From positions 2,277,770-2,341,769 of the forward strand of contig NC_014297.1 of the NCBI RefSeq assembly GCF_000196895.1: 64,000 bases of DNA, read 5' to 3'. The notes under the pieces were generated by a model. That model searched no databases. It was not told the DNA's origin and saw only the letters and a program-made list of their open reading frames with translations. Within the stretch, counting starts at the first letter, position 1. Each line of letters starts with the position of its first letter. A program made the position numbers and the translations under genes. The DNA is from Halalkalicoccus jeotgali B3. Its GTDB lineage: Archaea; Halobacteriota; Halobacteria; Halobacteriales; Halalkalicoccaceae. Shown here piece by piece: positions 50,129 through 58,927 of this stretch.

Positions 50129-51871
50129 TCACTCGACGAACGCCCGGACCTCGCTTGCCGTCCACGCGTTCAGGACGTCCGCGGGCCCGGCCCAACCCCG
50201 TCGGGCGGTGTGAATCCCGTATCGGTCGTTCTCGAACTCAGCGGGGCTGTGTGCGTCGGTGTTGATCACGACGGTCGCGCCCGCCTCGACGGCGACCTTC
50301 ACCGCCCGGCCCCAGAGGTCGAGGCGGGCGGGGTTCGCGTTGATTTCGAGGGCCACCCCGTTGTCGGCGGCGGCCTCGGCGACCCGCTGGAGGTCCGGAT
50401 CGAGGCCCGGCCGGCGGGTGAGCAGCCGCCCGGTCGGATGGCCGAGGATATCGGTCTGCGGGTGCTCGATGGCCGCGACGAGCCGGTCGGTCGCGGCTTC
50501 GGAGTCCATGTCGAGCCCGCTGTGTGGCGAGGCGACCACGAGATCGAGCTCTTCGAGGACGTCCTCGGCGACGCTCAGACCGCCCTCCGAGTCGATGTTC
50601 GCCTCGACGCCCGCGAACACCTCGATCGCCGCGTCTGCGGCCGCCTCGCGGATCGTTGCGGCCTGCTCGCGGAGGTCCTCGTCCGAGAGGCCGACCCCGC
50701 CGACCATCCCGGGCCCGGTCGCGTGATCCGAGATGCAGAGGTACTCGTGGCCGAACGTCTCGGCAGAAGCGATCCACTCGTCGATCGACTCGGTCCCGTC
50801 CGACCAGTCGGTATGCGTGTGTAGCTCCCCGCGGAGGTCGCCCTCCTCGATCAGGTCGGGGAGGGCGTCCGCGGCGGCGGCGTCGATCTCGCCGGTGTCT
50901 TCGCGGAGCTCTGGGGGGATCCACGCGAGATCCAACGCCGCATACATCTCCCCTTCGGTCCTGCCGGCGACCCGCTCGCCAGCACGCTGGCCCTCCTCGT
51001 TGGTGTCGCTCACGTCGAACACGCCGTACTCGTTGACTTTCAGGTCGCGATCCAGCGCACGGTTTCGAAACCGGATGTTGTGGGCCTTGCTGCCCGTGAA
51101 GTACTGCAATGCGCTGCCGAACTCCTCGGGGACGACGACTCGGAGGTCGACGCGAATCCCGTTTGCGACGACGCTCGCCTTGTTCTCGCCGGATTCGATG
51201 ACTCGCTCGACCCGTCCCCAGTCGGTAAACGCCACGATGACTCCGTTCAGATCGTCGCTCGCGGCGAGCACGTCGACGTCACCGCTGGTCTCTCGCCACC
51301 GACGGATCGACCCGGCGACCTCCGCACGCTCGATCCCGTCGTGGCCGCGGAGGTAGTCGAGCAGGTCGTCGGCCAGCGGGCGGGTATCGCCCAGTAACTC
51401 GCGCTCGCTTGCCTTTCGGGCGAACTCCAACCCGCTGAGGATGTTCTGTTCGGTTTTCGGCCCGAACCCCTTGATCTCCTGAATCTCGCCAGCGCTCGCG
51501 ACTGTTTCGAGATCCGCGAGGTTCTCGACGCCGAGTGCCTCGTAGAGCGTGCCGACCGTCTTCGGCCCGACGCCCTCGACGCTCGTGAGTTCGTCCATCG
51601 CCACCGGGAGCTTCGCGCGCTCTCCTTCTAGCTCCTCGATCGCGCCGGTGTCGACGTACTCGATGACCTTCGAGGAGATGGCGTCGCCAACCCCGTCGAT
51701 CTCCTCGACCGCGTCCTGGCCCTTGCTCGCCAGGTCTTCGATTGCAGTCGGGTACTCCCGGATGCTCTCTGCGGCCCGGCGATACGTGTTGGGCTTGTAT
51801 TCGACGTCCTGGGCTTCGAGGAGGTCGGCGTACTCCTCGAAGAGGGCGGCGATCTCGGCGTTGCGGCTCAT
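50129..51871 (-). CDS. polX: DNA polymerase/3'-5' exonuclease PolX with PHP domain
   Basis: Family X DNA polymerase of 580 residues for gap-filling repair. The 8-kDa domain and helix-hairpin-helix parts come first (MSRNAEIAALFEEYADLLEA; KLPVAMDELTSVEGVGPKTV; EIQEIKGFGPKTEQNILSGL), then the polymerase palm with VAGSIRRWRETSGDVDVLAA (metal-binding DVD), and finally a PHP phosphoesterase domain with ELHTHTDWSDGTESIDEW, CISDHATGPG, and a late NTDAHSP. The PHP part supplies 3'-5' exonuclease and 3'-phosphatase functions in homologues. Confidence 0.94.
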   Translation of the reverse strand: MSRNAEIAALFEEYADLLEAQDVEYKPNTYRRAAESIREYPTAIEDLASKGQDAVEEIDGVGDAISSKVIEYVDTGAIEELEGERAKLPVAMDELTSVEGVGPKTVGTLYEALGVENLADLETVASAGEIQEIKGFGPKTEQNILSGLEFARKASERELLGDTRPLADDLLDYLRGHDGIERAEVAGSIRRWRETSGDVDVLAASDDLNGVIVAFTDWGRVERVIESGENKASVVANGIRVDLRVVVPEEFGSALQYFTGSKAHNIRFRNRALDRDLKVNEYGVFDVSDTNEEGQRAGERVAGRTEGEMYAALDLAWIPPELREDTGEIDAAAADALPDLIEEGDLRGELHTHTDWSDGTESIDEWIASAETFGHEYLCISDHATGPGMVGGVGLSDEDLREQAATIREAAADAAIEVFAGVEANIDSEGGLSVAEDVLEELDLVVASPHSGLDMDSEAATDRLVAAIEHPQTDILGHPTGRLLTRRPGLDPDLQRVAEAAADNGVALEINANPARLDLWGRAVKVAVEAGATVVINTDAHSPAEFENDRYGIHTARRGWAGPADVLNAWTASEVRAFVE

Positions 51872-51885
51872 GGCCCGTCTTGGAT

Positions 51886-52323
51886 CTATCGCCTGTTAGG
51901 TGTACTGTCCTCGTCGAGCCCCAGCGCCTGGCGCATGAAGCGCGACCAGCGTTTCTTGTCGGCGACCTCCTGTGCGCGCGCCTCGGCTTCGAGGTTCGCG
52001 GGACCCAGTTGCTGGAGGCCCTCTAGCGCGCGGTCGATCCCGATGATCGATTCGGCGAGGCGTTCGCCCTCTGCCATGCTGATCTCGCCGGCCTCGATCC
52101 TATCGAGGCGCTCGATGCGCTCCTTGCGGAGGTTACGCTTTGCCTGCTCGACGCGCTCTTTCTCGCCCTCGGGGACCGTCGTGCGGCGCTTGATCTCGAA
52201 GACGAAATCCCGGAGTTCGACGCGTTCGCCCTGAACGGTGATCTCCTCTGGGATCCGTGCGCCGATGGTCGCGCCCTCCTTGCCGATCCGTTCGAGCAGC
52301 TGTTTTCGCTCATACTCCTGCAC
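51886..52323 (-). CDS. DUF5788-like haloarchaeal protein
   Basis: Acidic-and-basic helical protein of 145 residues starting at GTG 52323 (MQEYERKQLLERIGKEGATIG). Other blocks are PEEITVQGERVELRDFVFEI, KRRTTVPEGEKERVEQAKRN and a helical C-terminus (AEARAQEVADKKRWSRFMRQ). It resembles the DUF5788 family restricted to haloarchaea; no function is known. It is divergent from the AN1-rhomboid gene with 83 bases between starts, and lies 14 bases upstream of the PolX gene in the same direction, so they are probably co-transcribed. Confidence 0.75.
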   Translation of the reverse strand: MQEYERKQLLERIGKEGATIGARIPEEITVQGERVELRDFVFEIKRRTTVPEGEKERVEQAKRNLRKERIERLDRIEAGEISMAEGERLAESIIGIDRALEGLQQLGPANLEAEARAQEVADKKRWSRFMRQALGLDEDSTPNRR

Positions 52324-52406
52324 GTCCCGGTGTCGGTGATCGAGGAGCAAAAATCCCGCTCGTCCGATCCCCACCCCTTTTGTCGCCCCCACGCCAATCT
52401 CGGGTA

Positions 52407-53342
52407 ATGGCGCAGTGTGATCGGTGTGGCGCACACGAGAACCTCCCCTACCGGTGTGGGCGCTGTGGCGGCGTCTTCTGTGCGAGCCACCGGCTGCCGG
52501 AGAACCACGACTGCCCCGGCCTCCAGGAGTGGCGCGACCCCGACGGGGTCTTCGACAGCGGGTTCGACGACGGCGTGAACAACCCCGGGGGACAGGAGAG
52601 GACGGTCCGCGACCGGGTGCCGTTCAACACCGGCACCGGCGGACCCCTCGGATACGTCCGCAACAACATGACCTACGTCTTCCTGTTGCTGATGTGGGTG
52701 ACGTTCTCACTACAGTTCGTCCTCCTCCCGCTGTTCGGATTCGGAACCAACAGCGCCCTCCAGGTCTATCTGTTCGTCCTCGATTCGAACAACATTACTC
52801 ACGTCTGGACGTGGGTCACCTCCATTTTCGCCCACGGTAGCGTCGGTCACATCGTGATGAACAGCATCGTCCTGTATTTCTTCGGGCCGATCGTCGAGCG
52901 GAAGGTCGGCAGCCGAAACTTCGCGGCGCTGTTTCTCGTAAGCGGCGTGATCGCCGGCCTCGCACAGGTCGGAACCGCGCTCGCGCTCGGCTCGTTCAGC
53001 GCCGTCGTCGGGGCCAGCGGTGCGATCATGGCCATCCTCGGTGTGCTCACCGTGCTGAACCCCCAGCTTCGGGTCCTGCTGTTTTTCTTCATCCCGATGC
53101 CGCTGTGGCTCCTGACGCTGGGCTTCGCCGCCGTCTCGATCGGTGTCGTCGGGTTCGGCGGCGTCGGCGCCGGCGGGATCGCCCATCTGGCCCACCTCGC
53201 GGGCCTGTTCGTCGGGCTGGCCTACGGCGAGAAGCTCCGCCGTGAAGGCGAGCGCGCGCCCGACCAACTCCGCTTTGGCGGCGGTCCCGGTGGTCCCGGC
53301 GGCCCGGGCGGTCCGGGCGGCCCCGGACGAGGGCGGTTCTGA
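52407..53342 (+). CDS. Rhomboid intramembrane serine protease with N-terminal AN1-type zinc finger
   Basis: Protein of 311 residues. Residues 4-36 form an AN1 zinc finger (CDRCGAHENLPYRCGRC, then CASHRLPENHDC). About 50 polar residues follow, then six membrane helices of a rhomboid protease. The catalytic serine is Ser204 in VGASGAIMAILG, with His148/Asn152 in GHIVMNSIVLYFFGP forming the oxyanion region, and His263 (or His260) in IAHLAHLAGLF as the base. A glycine/proline repeat tail ends the protein. AN1 plus rhomboid is a combination known in haloarchaea. The zinc finger probably recruits a cytosolic partner. Confidence 0.92.
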   Translation: MAQCDRCGAHENLPYRCGRCGGVFCASHRLPENHDCPGLQEWRDPDGVFDSGFDDGVNNPGGQERTVRDRVPFNTGTGGPLGYVRNNMTYVFLLLMWVTFSLQFVLLPLFGFGTNSALQVYLFVLDSNNITHVWTWVTSIFAHGSVGHIVMNSIVLYFFGPIVERKVGSRNFAALFLVSGVIAGLAQVGTALALGSFSAVVGASGAIMAILGVLTVLNPQLRVLLFFFIPMPLWLLTLGFAAVSIGVVGFGGVGAGGIAHLAHLAGLFVGLAYGEKLRREGERAPDQLRFGGGPGGPGGPGGPGGPGRGRF

Positions 53343-54077
53343 ATGGAGGTCGTCCATCCGAAATTTCGCCCTGATCCCGGACTCTCGCGGGCGGAGATGG
53401 AGGCCCTCCAGCGCGAGATCGGCCACGAGGCGGTCTTCGAGGACGACCTGGCCCCCCTGCCCGACTCGCCGCTGGTCGTCGGCGTCGATCAGGCCTTCCC
53501 AGACGAGCAGGCCGTCAGCGCGATCGTCGCCATGCGCGACGGCGAGGTGATCGAACGCACCTCCGCAGTAACCGACCTTTCCATACCGTATATCCCCGGC
53601 CTGCTCTCCTTCCGGGAGGGCGAATCGATCCTTGCGGCCTTCGAGACCTTGGAGTGCGAGCCGGATCTGGCGCTGTTCGACGGCAGCGGCCGGATTCATT
53701 ACAGGGAGGCCGGACTGGCGACTCACATGGGCGTCGCGCTCGATCTCCCCAGCGTCGGCGTCGCAAAGAGCCTGCTCTGTGGCCGACTGAGCAACCCGCC
53801 CGAGGAGCCCTTCGCGGAGGGCACGCGAGTGCCGATACTGGCGAACGGCCGGGTCGAAGTCGAAGAGGGCAACGTACTGGGCTACGCGGTCCAGACCCGC
53901 CAGTACGACGGGGGGTCGCGCTACATCAACCCCCTCTACGTGAGCCCGGGCCACCGCGTCGGCCCCGAGACGGCAGCGGGGCTGGCGGAAGCACACTGTG
54001 CGGGCTATAAACTCCCCGAGCCGATCCGGCGGGCCGACGCCTATGCGGGCGAACTGGCGAGCGAAGCGCGTCAGTAG
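53343..54077 (+). CDS. nfi: Endonuclease V
   Basis: Deaminated-base repair nuclease of 244 residues, starting immediately after the rhomboid stop. Catalytic residues: Asp49 in VGVDQAF, Glu92 in PGLLSFREGE, and Asp113 in LFDGSGRIHYREAGLATHMG. The canonical ...HPR... in this last motif is HYR here. The VGVAKSLLCG and YINPLYVSPGHR blocks complete the fold. It nicks DNA beside inosine or uracil. It shares an operon-like layout with the rhomboid gene, with no overlap or spacer. Confidence 0.93.
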   Translation: MEVVHPKFRPDPGLSRAEMEALQREIGHEAVFEDDLAPLPDSPLVVGVDQAFPDEQAVSAIVAMRDGEVIERTSAVTDLSIPYIPGLLSFREGESILAAFETLECEPDLALFDGSGRIHYREAGLATHMGVALDLPSVGVAKSLLCGRLSNPPEEPFAEGTRVPILANGRVEVEEGNVLGYAVQTRQYDGGSRYINPLYVSPGHRVGPETAAGLAEAHCAGYKLPEPIRRADAYAGELASEARQ

Positions 54078-54469
54078 CGATCGGTCGCTCGGTCTCGGGA
54101 CCGGCGGTTCCTCTCGGGGTCGCTCCCTAGCAGGCGCTCGATCCGGTGGTCGAACTCTTCATCGCTTAGCTCGCCGCGCGCGTAGCGCTGGCGCAACAGG
54201 GTTAGCGCGTCGGTATCGAGATCGGGGTCTGCGAAACAGTCGTCTTCAGTCAGGAGCTTCGTCGGCGAGTTGAGGTACGCGTAGACGGCGTACATGAGGT
54301 TGCCGAGGCCGAAGGTGAACCACACGGTGGTAAGGGCGATCAGTCCGTGGATCCACGCCGAACCGTACTGGGGGTTTTTCAGTACGACGCGGGTCTCGCC
54401 CTCGCGGGCGACCCGCCATCCGTCGGCGTACTCCTCGTCGAGTCGCCGTTGAAACCGCTCGATCCTCAT
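54071..54469 (-). CDS. SHOCT-domain membrane-anchored protein
   Basis: Protein of 132 residues. The first part (MRIERFQRRLDEEYADGWRV) is a short beta/alpha domain ending with a hydrophobic helix (SAWIHGLIALTTVWFTFGLG then NLMYAVYAYL). The C-terminus, DALTLLRQRYARGELSDEEF then DHRIERLLG, is the short oligomerisation SHOCT module. This two-part design is frequent in haloarchaeal proteins of unknown function. It converges with endonuclease V and overlaps its last 7 bases. Confidence 0.75.
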   Translation of the reverse strand: MRIERFQRRLDEEYADGWRVAREGETRVVLKNPQYGSAWIHGLIALTTVWFTFGLGNLMYAVYAYLNSPTKLLTEDDCFADPDLDTDALTLLRQRYARGELSDEEFDHRIERLLGSDPERNRRSRDRATDRY

Positions 54470-54563
54470 GCTCACGACTGAGTAGGTCGAGGCGGATGAA
54501 AAGGGTTCCCCGCGCGGCGAGCATAGTACAACAATTAACACCCCTGCGGTCGACTGTCGGGAC

Positions 54564-55388
54564 ATGGAGAAGACCGTTTGTATCACGGGCTGTTCGTCGG
54601 GGATCGGTCGCGAGACGGCACGGCAGTTCCTGCAGGAGGAATGGACGGTGTACGCGACCGCCCGTGATACGGGCGATATCGCGGACCTCGCGGAGCTCGG
54701 CTGTGAGACGGCCGAACTCGACGTGACCAACGACGTACAGATACAATCGGTCGTCGAGCATATCCTCGCGGAGACCGGCCGGATCGACTGTCTGGTCAAC
54801 AACGCGGGCTACGGCCAACTGGGTCCCGTCGAGGACATCCCGGTGCGCGACGTCGAAAAGCAGTTCGACACCAACGTCTACGGTCCGCATCGCCTCGTCC
54901 GGGAGGTCCTCCCGCACATGCGCGAGCGCGGCGACGGCACGATCGTCAACGTCTCCAGTCTGGCCGGGCGCGTCTCCTTTCCCGGCGGCGGCGTCTACTG
55001 CGGGTCGAAAGCCGCCCTCGAATCGATGACCGACGCTCTCAGAGTCGAGGCCGACCGCTTCGGCGTCGACGTCGTGTTGGTCGAACCCGGGCCGGTGGCG
55101 TCGAACTTCTCGGACCGTGCGACCGACTCCGCGGACGACATCCCACGCTCGGAGGCCTACAGCGACATCTACAGCGTGATCGACGACACGAGCGCGATCG
55201 GCGGGGACGGACCGGGCGCAATCGAGCCCGGCGAGGTCGCAGACTGGATCGTCCACGCCGCGAGCGCGACCCGCCCCAACGCCCGGTATCCCGTCGGGAA
55301 GGCCGCCAAACTCGGGTCGCTCGCCCGCCTAGTTCCCGACTCGCTTCGCGACACGGCGTTCAAACTCGCCCTGAAGATCGCCGGATGA
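54564..55388 (+). CDS. Short-chain dehydrogenase/reductase
   Basis: Classical SDR of 274 residues: TGCSSGIGRETARQFL cofactor loop, NNAGYGQLGPVEDI, catalytic Ser and YxxxK in VNVSSLAGRVSFPGGGVYCG followed by SKAALE, and the VEPGPVASNF segment. The GGGVYCGSK variant and the long C-terminal extension (VPDSLRDTAFKLALKIAG) resemble the retinol/17-beta-hydroxysteroid dehydrogenase-like branch, which prefers hydrophobic substrates. It overlaps the glycerate kinase gene by ATGA; a shared pathway (for example hydroxypyruvate or tartronate semialdehyde reduction) is possible but unproven. Confidence 0.9.
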   Translation: MEKTVCITGCSSGIGRETARQFLQEEWTVYATARDTGDIADLAELGCETAELDVTNDVQIQSVVEHILAETGRIDCLVNNAGYGQLGPVEDIPVRDVEKQFDTNVYGPHRLVREVLPHMRERGDGTIVNVSSLAGRVSFPGGGVYCGSKAALESMTDALRVEADRFGVDVVLVEPGPVASNFSDRATDSADDIPRSEAYSDIYSVIDDTSAIGGDGPGAIEPGEVADWIVHAASATRPNARYPVGKAAKLGSLARLVPDSLRDTAFKLALKIAG

Positions 55389-56728
55389 TGCAGGATCGCG
55401 AGGCGCTTGGCGGGACGGCCGCCCGCGACCTCGCACTCGACTGTATCGAGGCCGGAATCGAGGCCGGGGACCCCGAGCGGGCGATCGCCGAGAGCGTCTC
55501 GCTCGACGGCGATCGACTGACCATCGGCGAAACGAGCTACGACCTCGCTTCGTACGCCGACGTCGTCGTCTTCGGCGGGGGTAACGCCGGCGGCCGGATG
55601 GCGAGCGCGATCGAGGGCGTACTGGGTAAGCGGATTTCGAGAGGGGTCGTCGTCACCGACGCACCTGAAGAGACCGACCGGATCGAGGTGCTGCCGGGCG
55701 ATCACCCCGTCCCCTCCGAGCGCGGGGTCGAGTCCACCCGCCGGATGCTCGAACTCGCGGACGACGCGGCGGACGATACGCTCGCGCTCGTGCTGGTCTC
55801 GGGTGGGGGAAGCGCGCTCATGCCCGCGCCCGCCGAGGGGATCACGCTTTCTGCACTCCAAGAGGTAACCGAAGCGCTGCTCGCGAGCGGGGCGGAGATC
55901 GGCGAGATCAACGCCGTCCGCAAGCACTGCTCGGCGTTCAAAGGCGGCGGGTTGGCACGCCGGGCCGCTCCCGGTACCGTGGTCTCGCTGATCGTCAGCG
56001 ACGTCATCGGTAACGACCTGAGCACGATCGCGAGCGGGCCGACCGCCCCCGACGCGACGACCTTCGAGGAGGCCAAAGAGGTGCTCTCGCGATACGGGAT
56101 CGACCCACCCGAGGCGATCGCGAGTCGCCTCGAACGCGGGGCAGAGGGGGAGGTAGCGGAGACGCCAGACGCCGAGGATCCCGTCTTCGATCGGGTCGAC
56201 AATCACGTGATCGCCGACGGCTTCAGCGCCCTCGAAGCGGTCCGCGACCTCGCAAGCGAGCGGGGCTCCGAGCCGCTGATCCTCTCTTCCAGTGTGCGCG
56301 GCGAGGCCCGCGAGGCCGCAAAAACCCACGTCGCGATCGCAGAGGAAGTCCAACGAACGGGCAATCCGCTCGCCGCACCCGCAGTGGTCTGTTCGGGCGG
56401 CGAGACGACCGTGACGCTGCGTGGCGATGGCACCGGCGGGCCCAACCAGGAGTTCGCGCTTGCTGCGGCGATCGAACTCCGGGGGAGAGAGGGAATCGCG
56501 CTGACCGCGGTCGACACCGACGGGATCGACGGCGCGACCGACGCGGCGGGCGCGGTGGTCGATGGCGAGAGCGTCTCGGACCCCGAAACGGCGCGGGCTG
56601 CCCTCGCCGAGAACGACGTCTACCCGTATCTCGAAGAACGCGATTCGCTCATCGAGACGGGGGCGACAGGAACGAACGTCAACGACCTGCGGGTACTCGT
56701 CATCGCCAATCCCGAGGGGAGTCGTTGA
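55385..56728 (+). CDS. Glycerate 2-kinase (DUF4147/MOFRL family)
   Basis: Kinase of 447 residues of the type II glycerate kinase family. The N-terminal domain contains VVVFGGGNAGGRMASAIEGV, VLPGDHPVPSERGVESTRRM and LVLVSGGGSALMPAPAEGIT. The C-terminal MOFRL domain has VCSGGETTVTLRGDGTGGPN, then QEFALAAAIEL, and ALTAVDTDGIDGATDAAGAV. It phosphorylates glycerate to 2-phosphoglycerate, serving serine, glyoxylate or Entner-Doudoroff-type pathways. It starts inside the SDR gene (ATGA overlap) and its end overlaps the convergent M24 peptidase gene by 29 bases. Confidence 0.9.
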   Translation: MMQDREALGGTAARDLALDCIEAGIEAGDPERAIAESVSLDGDRLTIGETSYDLASYADVVVFGGGNAGGRMASAIEGVLGKRISRGVVVTDAPEETDRIEVLPGDHPVPSERGVESTRRMLELADDAADDTLALVLVSGGGSALMPAPAEGITLSALQEVTEALLASGAEIGEINAVRKHCSAFKGGGLARRAAPGTVVSLIVSDVIGNDLSTIASGPTAPDATTFEEAKEVLSRYGIDPPEAIASRLERGAEGEVAETPDAEDPVFDRVDNHVIADGFSALEAVRDLASERGSEPLILSSSVRGEAREAAKTHVAIAEEVQRTGNPLAAPAVVCSGGETTVTLRGDGTGGPNQEFALAAAIELRGREGIALTAVDTDGIDGATDAAGAVVDGESVSDPETARAALAENDVYPYLEERDSLIETGATGTNVNDLRVLVIANPEGSR

Positions 56729-57782
56729 GCCGTTCACAGCCCTCGGCAGTGACGACCACCAGGTCCTCGATCCGGACGCCGAACTCGCCGTCGAGATAGA
56801 CGCCCGGCTCGACGCTGAAGACCATGCCCGCTTCGAGCGCCCTCGAGTTCCCGTCGACGATGTATGGCGGTTCGTGGACCTCGATGCCGACCCCGTGGCC
56901 CGTTCTATGCGTGAACTGCTCGCCGTAGCCCGCGTCTTCGATGACCTCCCTCGCAGCGCGGTCGACCGCTTCCGCGGGGACGCCGGGTGCGATCGCCTCG
57001 ACGGCCGCCCCCTGAGCCTCACGGACGACGTCGTGAACCGCCTCGAACCCCGTCGGTGGGTCGCCCCCGAAGACGACCGTCCGGGTCTGGTCGCTCGGAT
57101 AGCCATCGAGTCGGGTCCCGAAATCGAGGACGACGGGATCGCCAGCTTCGATCTCTCGGTCGCCATGGCGGTGGTGCGGGCGCGCGCCGTTCGGTCCGGC
57201 GGCGACGATCGTCTCGAAGGAGGGACCCTCGCCGCCCGCATCGGCTAATTGTGACTCGATCTCGCGGGCGAGGTCGCGTTCGGTCATCCCGATCGCGTCC
57301 AGCGTCCTGATCTCCTCGCTCACCCGGTCCGTCAACGCGCTGGCCCGTCGAATCGCGTCTATTTCGGCCTCGTCCTTCTTCAGGCGGAGGTCCGCAAGCA
57401 CCTCGCTTGCCAGCCCGAACTCGGCGTCCGTCACAGCCTGAAGGTCCTGGGTGAAGCGCGCCCACAGCCGGTCGTCGACGAGCAAGCACTCCGGGTCGAG
57501 GTGCGAGAGGATCTCCTCGATGTACTCGCGAGGGTCCTCGCCGTCGTCCCAGAGTCGAGTATCAGAGACCCAGGTGTCGGCAAGCTGGTCGTCGTACATC
57601 GTCGGCGCGAGGAAGACGGGCTCGCCCTCACGGGGAACGAACAGGAGGAAGTGACGTTCCATCGGCTCGTCGCGAAATCCGGTCAAATATTGGAGGTTCG
57701 GTCCCGGAAAGAGCACGAGACACTCCTCGGGAGAAAGCGCCTGTTGGCAGGCGCGGGTCCGGCCCTCGTAGTCGGCGTCCAT
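56700..57782 (-). CDS. M24 family metallopeptidase (Xaa-Pro dipeptidase/aminopeptidase P-like)
   Basis: Peptidase of 360 residues with a creatinase-like N-terminal domain (PNLQYLTGFRDEPMERHFLL) and the pita-bread catalytic domain. Metal ligands lie in VVLDFGTRLDGYPSDQTRTV (two Asp), THRTGHGVGIEVHE (His), SVEPGVYLDG (Glu), and GVRIEDLVVV (Glu). It should cleave X-Pro dipeptides or N-terminal X-Pro bonds. ATG 57782 (MDADYEGRTRACQQAL) was chosen; the upstream extension is Ser/Cys-rich and unlike the family. Confidence 0.92.
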   Translation of the reverse strand: MDADYEGRTRACQQALSPEECLVLFPGPNLQYLTGFRDEPMERHFLLFVPREGEPVFLAPTMYDDQLADTWVSDTRLWDDGEDPREYIEEILSHLDPECLLVDDRLWARFTQDLQAVTDAEFGLASEVLADLRLKKDEAEIDAIRRASALTDRVSEEIRTLDAIGMTERDLAREIESQLADAGGEGPSFETIVAAGPNGARPHHRHGDREIEAGDPVVLDFGTRLDGYPSDQTRTVVFGGDPPTGFEAVHDVVREAQGAAVEAIAPGVPAEAVDRAAREVIEDAGYGEQFTHRTGHGVGIEVHEPPYIVDGNSRALEAGMVFSVEPGVYLDGEFGVRIEDLVVVTAEGCERLNDSPRDWR

Positions 57783-57813
57783 GGTCGAGGAGTCGGCCGA
57801 CTGCGTGATAAAG

Positions 57814-58887
57814 TCAGTCGAGGCAGGCCGCGACGAGTTCGAGCATCCGTTCGCCCCGGACCTCGTCAGCAAACAGCGGTACCCGTTTGACGTCGTGGCC
57901 GCGAAACAGCTCCTGAGAGCGGGTCAACGCGCCCTGTTGGACCTTCCAGCGCCGATTACAGAACTCGCAGTTCTCGATATCCGGCGAGACGAAATCGTCG
58001 GGGTCGCCGCCGGCGACGTTCGCGAAGTCCTCCATCACGCGGTTGACGACCACCGTGGAAACGGGGATCTCGAACTCCGCTAACCTACTGAGCAGGCGTT
58101 TGGACTCGACGACGCTCATCTCCTCGGGCACCATTACGATCCGGAAGTCCGTTTTCGTGGGGTCTCGCAGCGTCGCGCGTAGGTGCTCGATTCGCTCGCG
58201 GAGTTCGTCGAGATCCCCCATCCCCCCTTCAGAGGGGTCGTCGCCGAACATCCCCTTCATTCCCTCGACCATCCCCTGCATCCGCTGGCGGAACTGCATC
58301 AGCCGCCCGACCATCGAGTCCATCAGTTCGGGGAGTTCGAGCAATCGGAGGGTGTGGCCCGTCGGCGCGGTGTCGATCACGACCCGGTCGAAGCGGTCGT
58401 CGTCGAGGTACTGAAGCAGTTGGCGCATCGCCGCCGCCTCGTCCGCTCCGGGCATCGACCCGCCCGACAGCAGGTCGCCCAGCCCGCTCTCCTCGTCGGC
58501 GGGCCCCTCGTAACCGACCCCATCGGCACCGCCGAACATCCCTTCGAACCCGCCGAGCGGGTTCTCGCCGCCGAGCATCCCTTCATCCATCGCGTCGTCG
58601 GGGTCGATCTCGGCGGCAAAGAGCGGGATGTCGTCTCGAATCTGCGTCGCCTCGCTCGGAATCTCCGTTTCGAGCGTGTCCGAAAGCGAGTGGGCGGGGT
58701 CCGTCGAAACCACCAGCGTTCGAGTGCCGTCCCGGGCGCTCGCGAGCGCGGTCGCGGCGGCCATCGTCGTTTTGCCGACGCCGCCTTTCCCCCCGTATAG
58801 TACGTACTCCGGAGCGTCGACACCGCTCGGAACGGACACCTCCACGTCTTCGATCTCCTCGACGGGCTCGACGTCCAGTTCGGCCAT
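57814..58887 (-). CDS. ArsA/Get3-family ATPase
   Basis: Homodimeric-type ATPase of 357 residues. The deviant Walker A GGKGGVGKTTMAAA (residues 32-45) is followed by STDPAHSLSD, IDTAPTGHTLRLLELPELMD (switch II region), and the zinc-binding CxxC NCEFCNRRW near the end. Two Gly/Met-rich stretches lie at about 100-146 and 199-223 (GMLGGENPLGGFEGMFGG, MQGMVEGMKGMFGDD). Similar Met-rich insertions bind tail-anchored membrane segments in TRC40/Get3. No arsenic genes are adjacent, so membrane-protein targeting is the more likely role. Confidence 0.9.
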   Translation of the reverse strand: MAELDVEPVEEIEDVEVSVPSGVDAPEYVLYGGKGGVGKTTMAAATALASARDGTRTLVVSTDPAHSLSDTLETEIPSEATQIRDDIPLFAAEIDPDDAMDEGMLGGENPLGGFEGMFGGADGVGYEGPADEESGLGDLLSGGSMPGADEAAAMRQLLQYLDDDRFDRVVIDTAPTGHTLRLLELPELMDSMVGRLMQFRQRMQGMVEGMKGMFGDDPSEGGMGDLDELRERIEHLRATLRDPTKTDFRIVMVPEEMSVVESKRLLSRLAEFEIPVSTVVVNRVMEDFANVAGGDPDDFVSPDIENCEFCNRRWKVQQGALTRSQELFRGHDVKRVPLFADEVRGERMLELVAACLD

Positions 58888-58927
58888 ACCATCCGTTTCG
58901 GGGCGATCGCCGTGTACCCGTCGGTCT

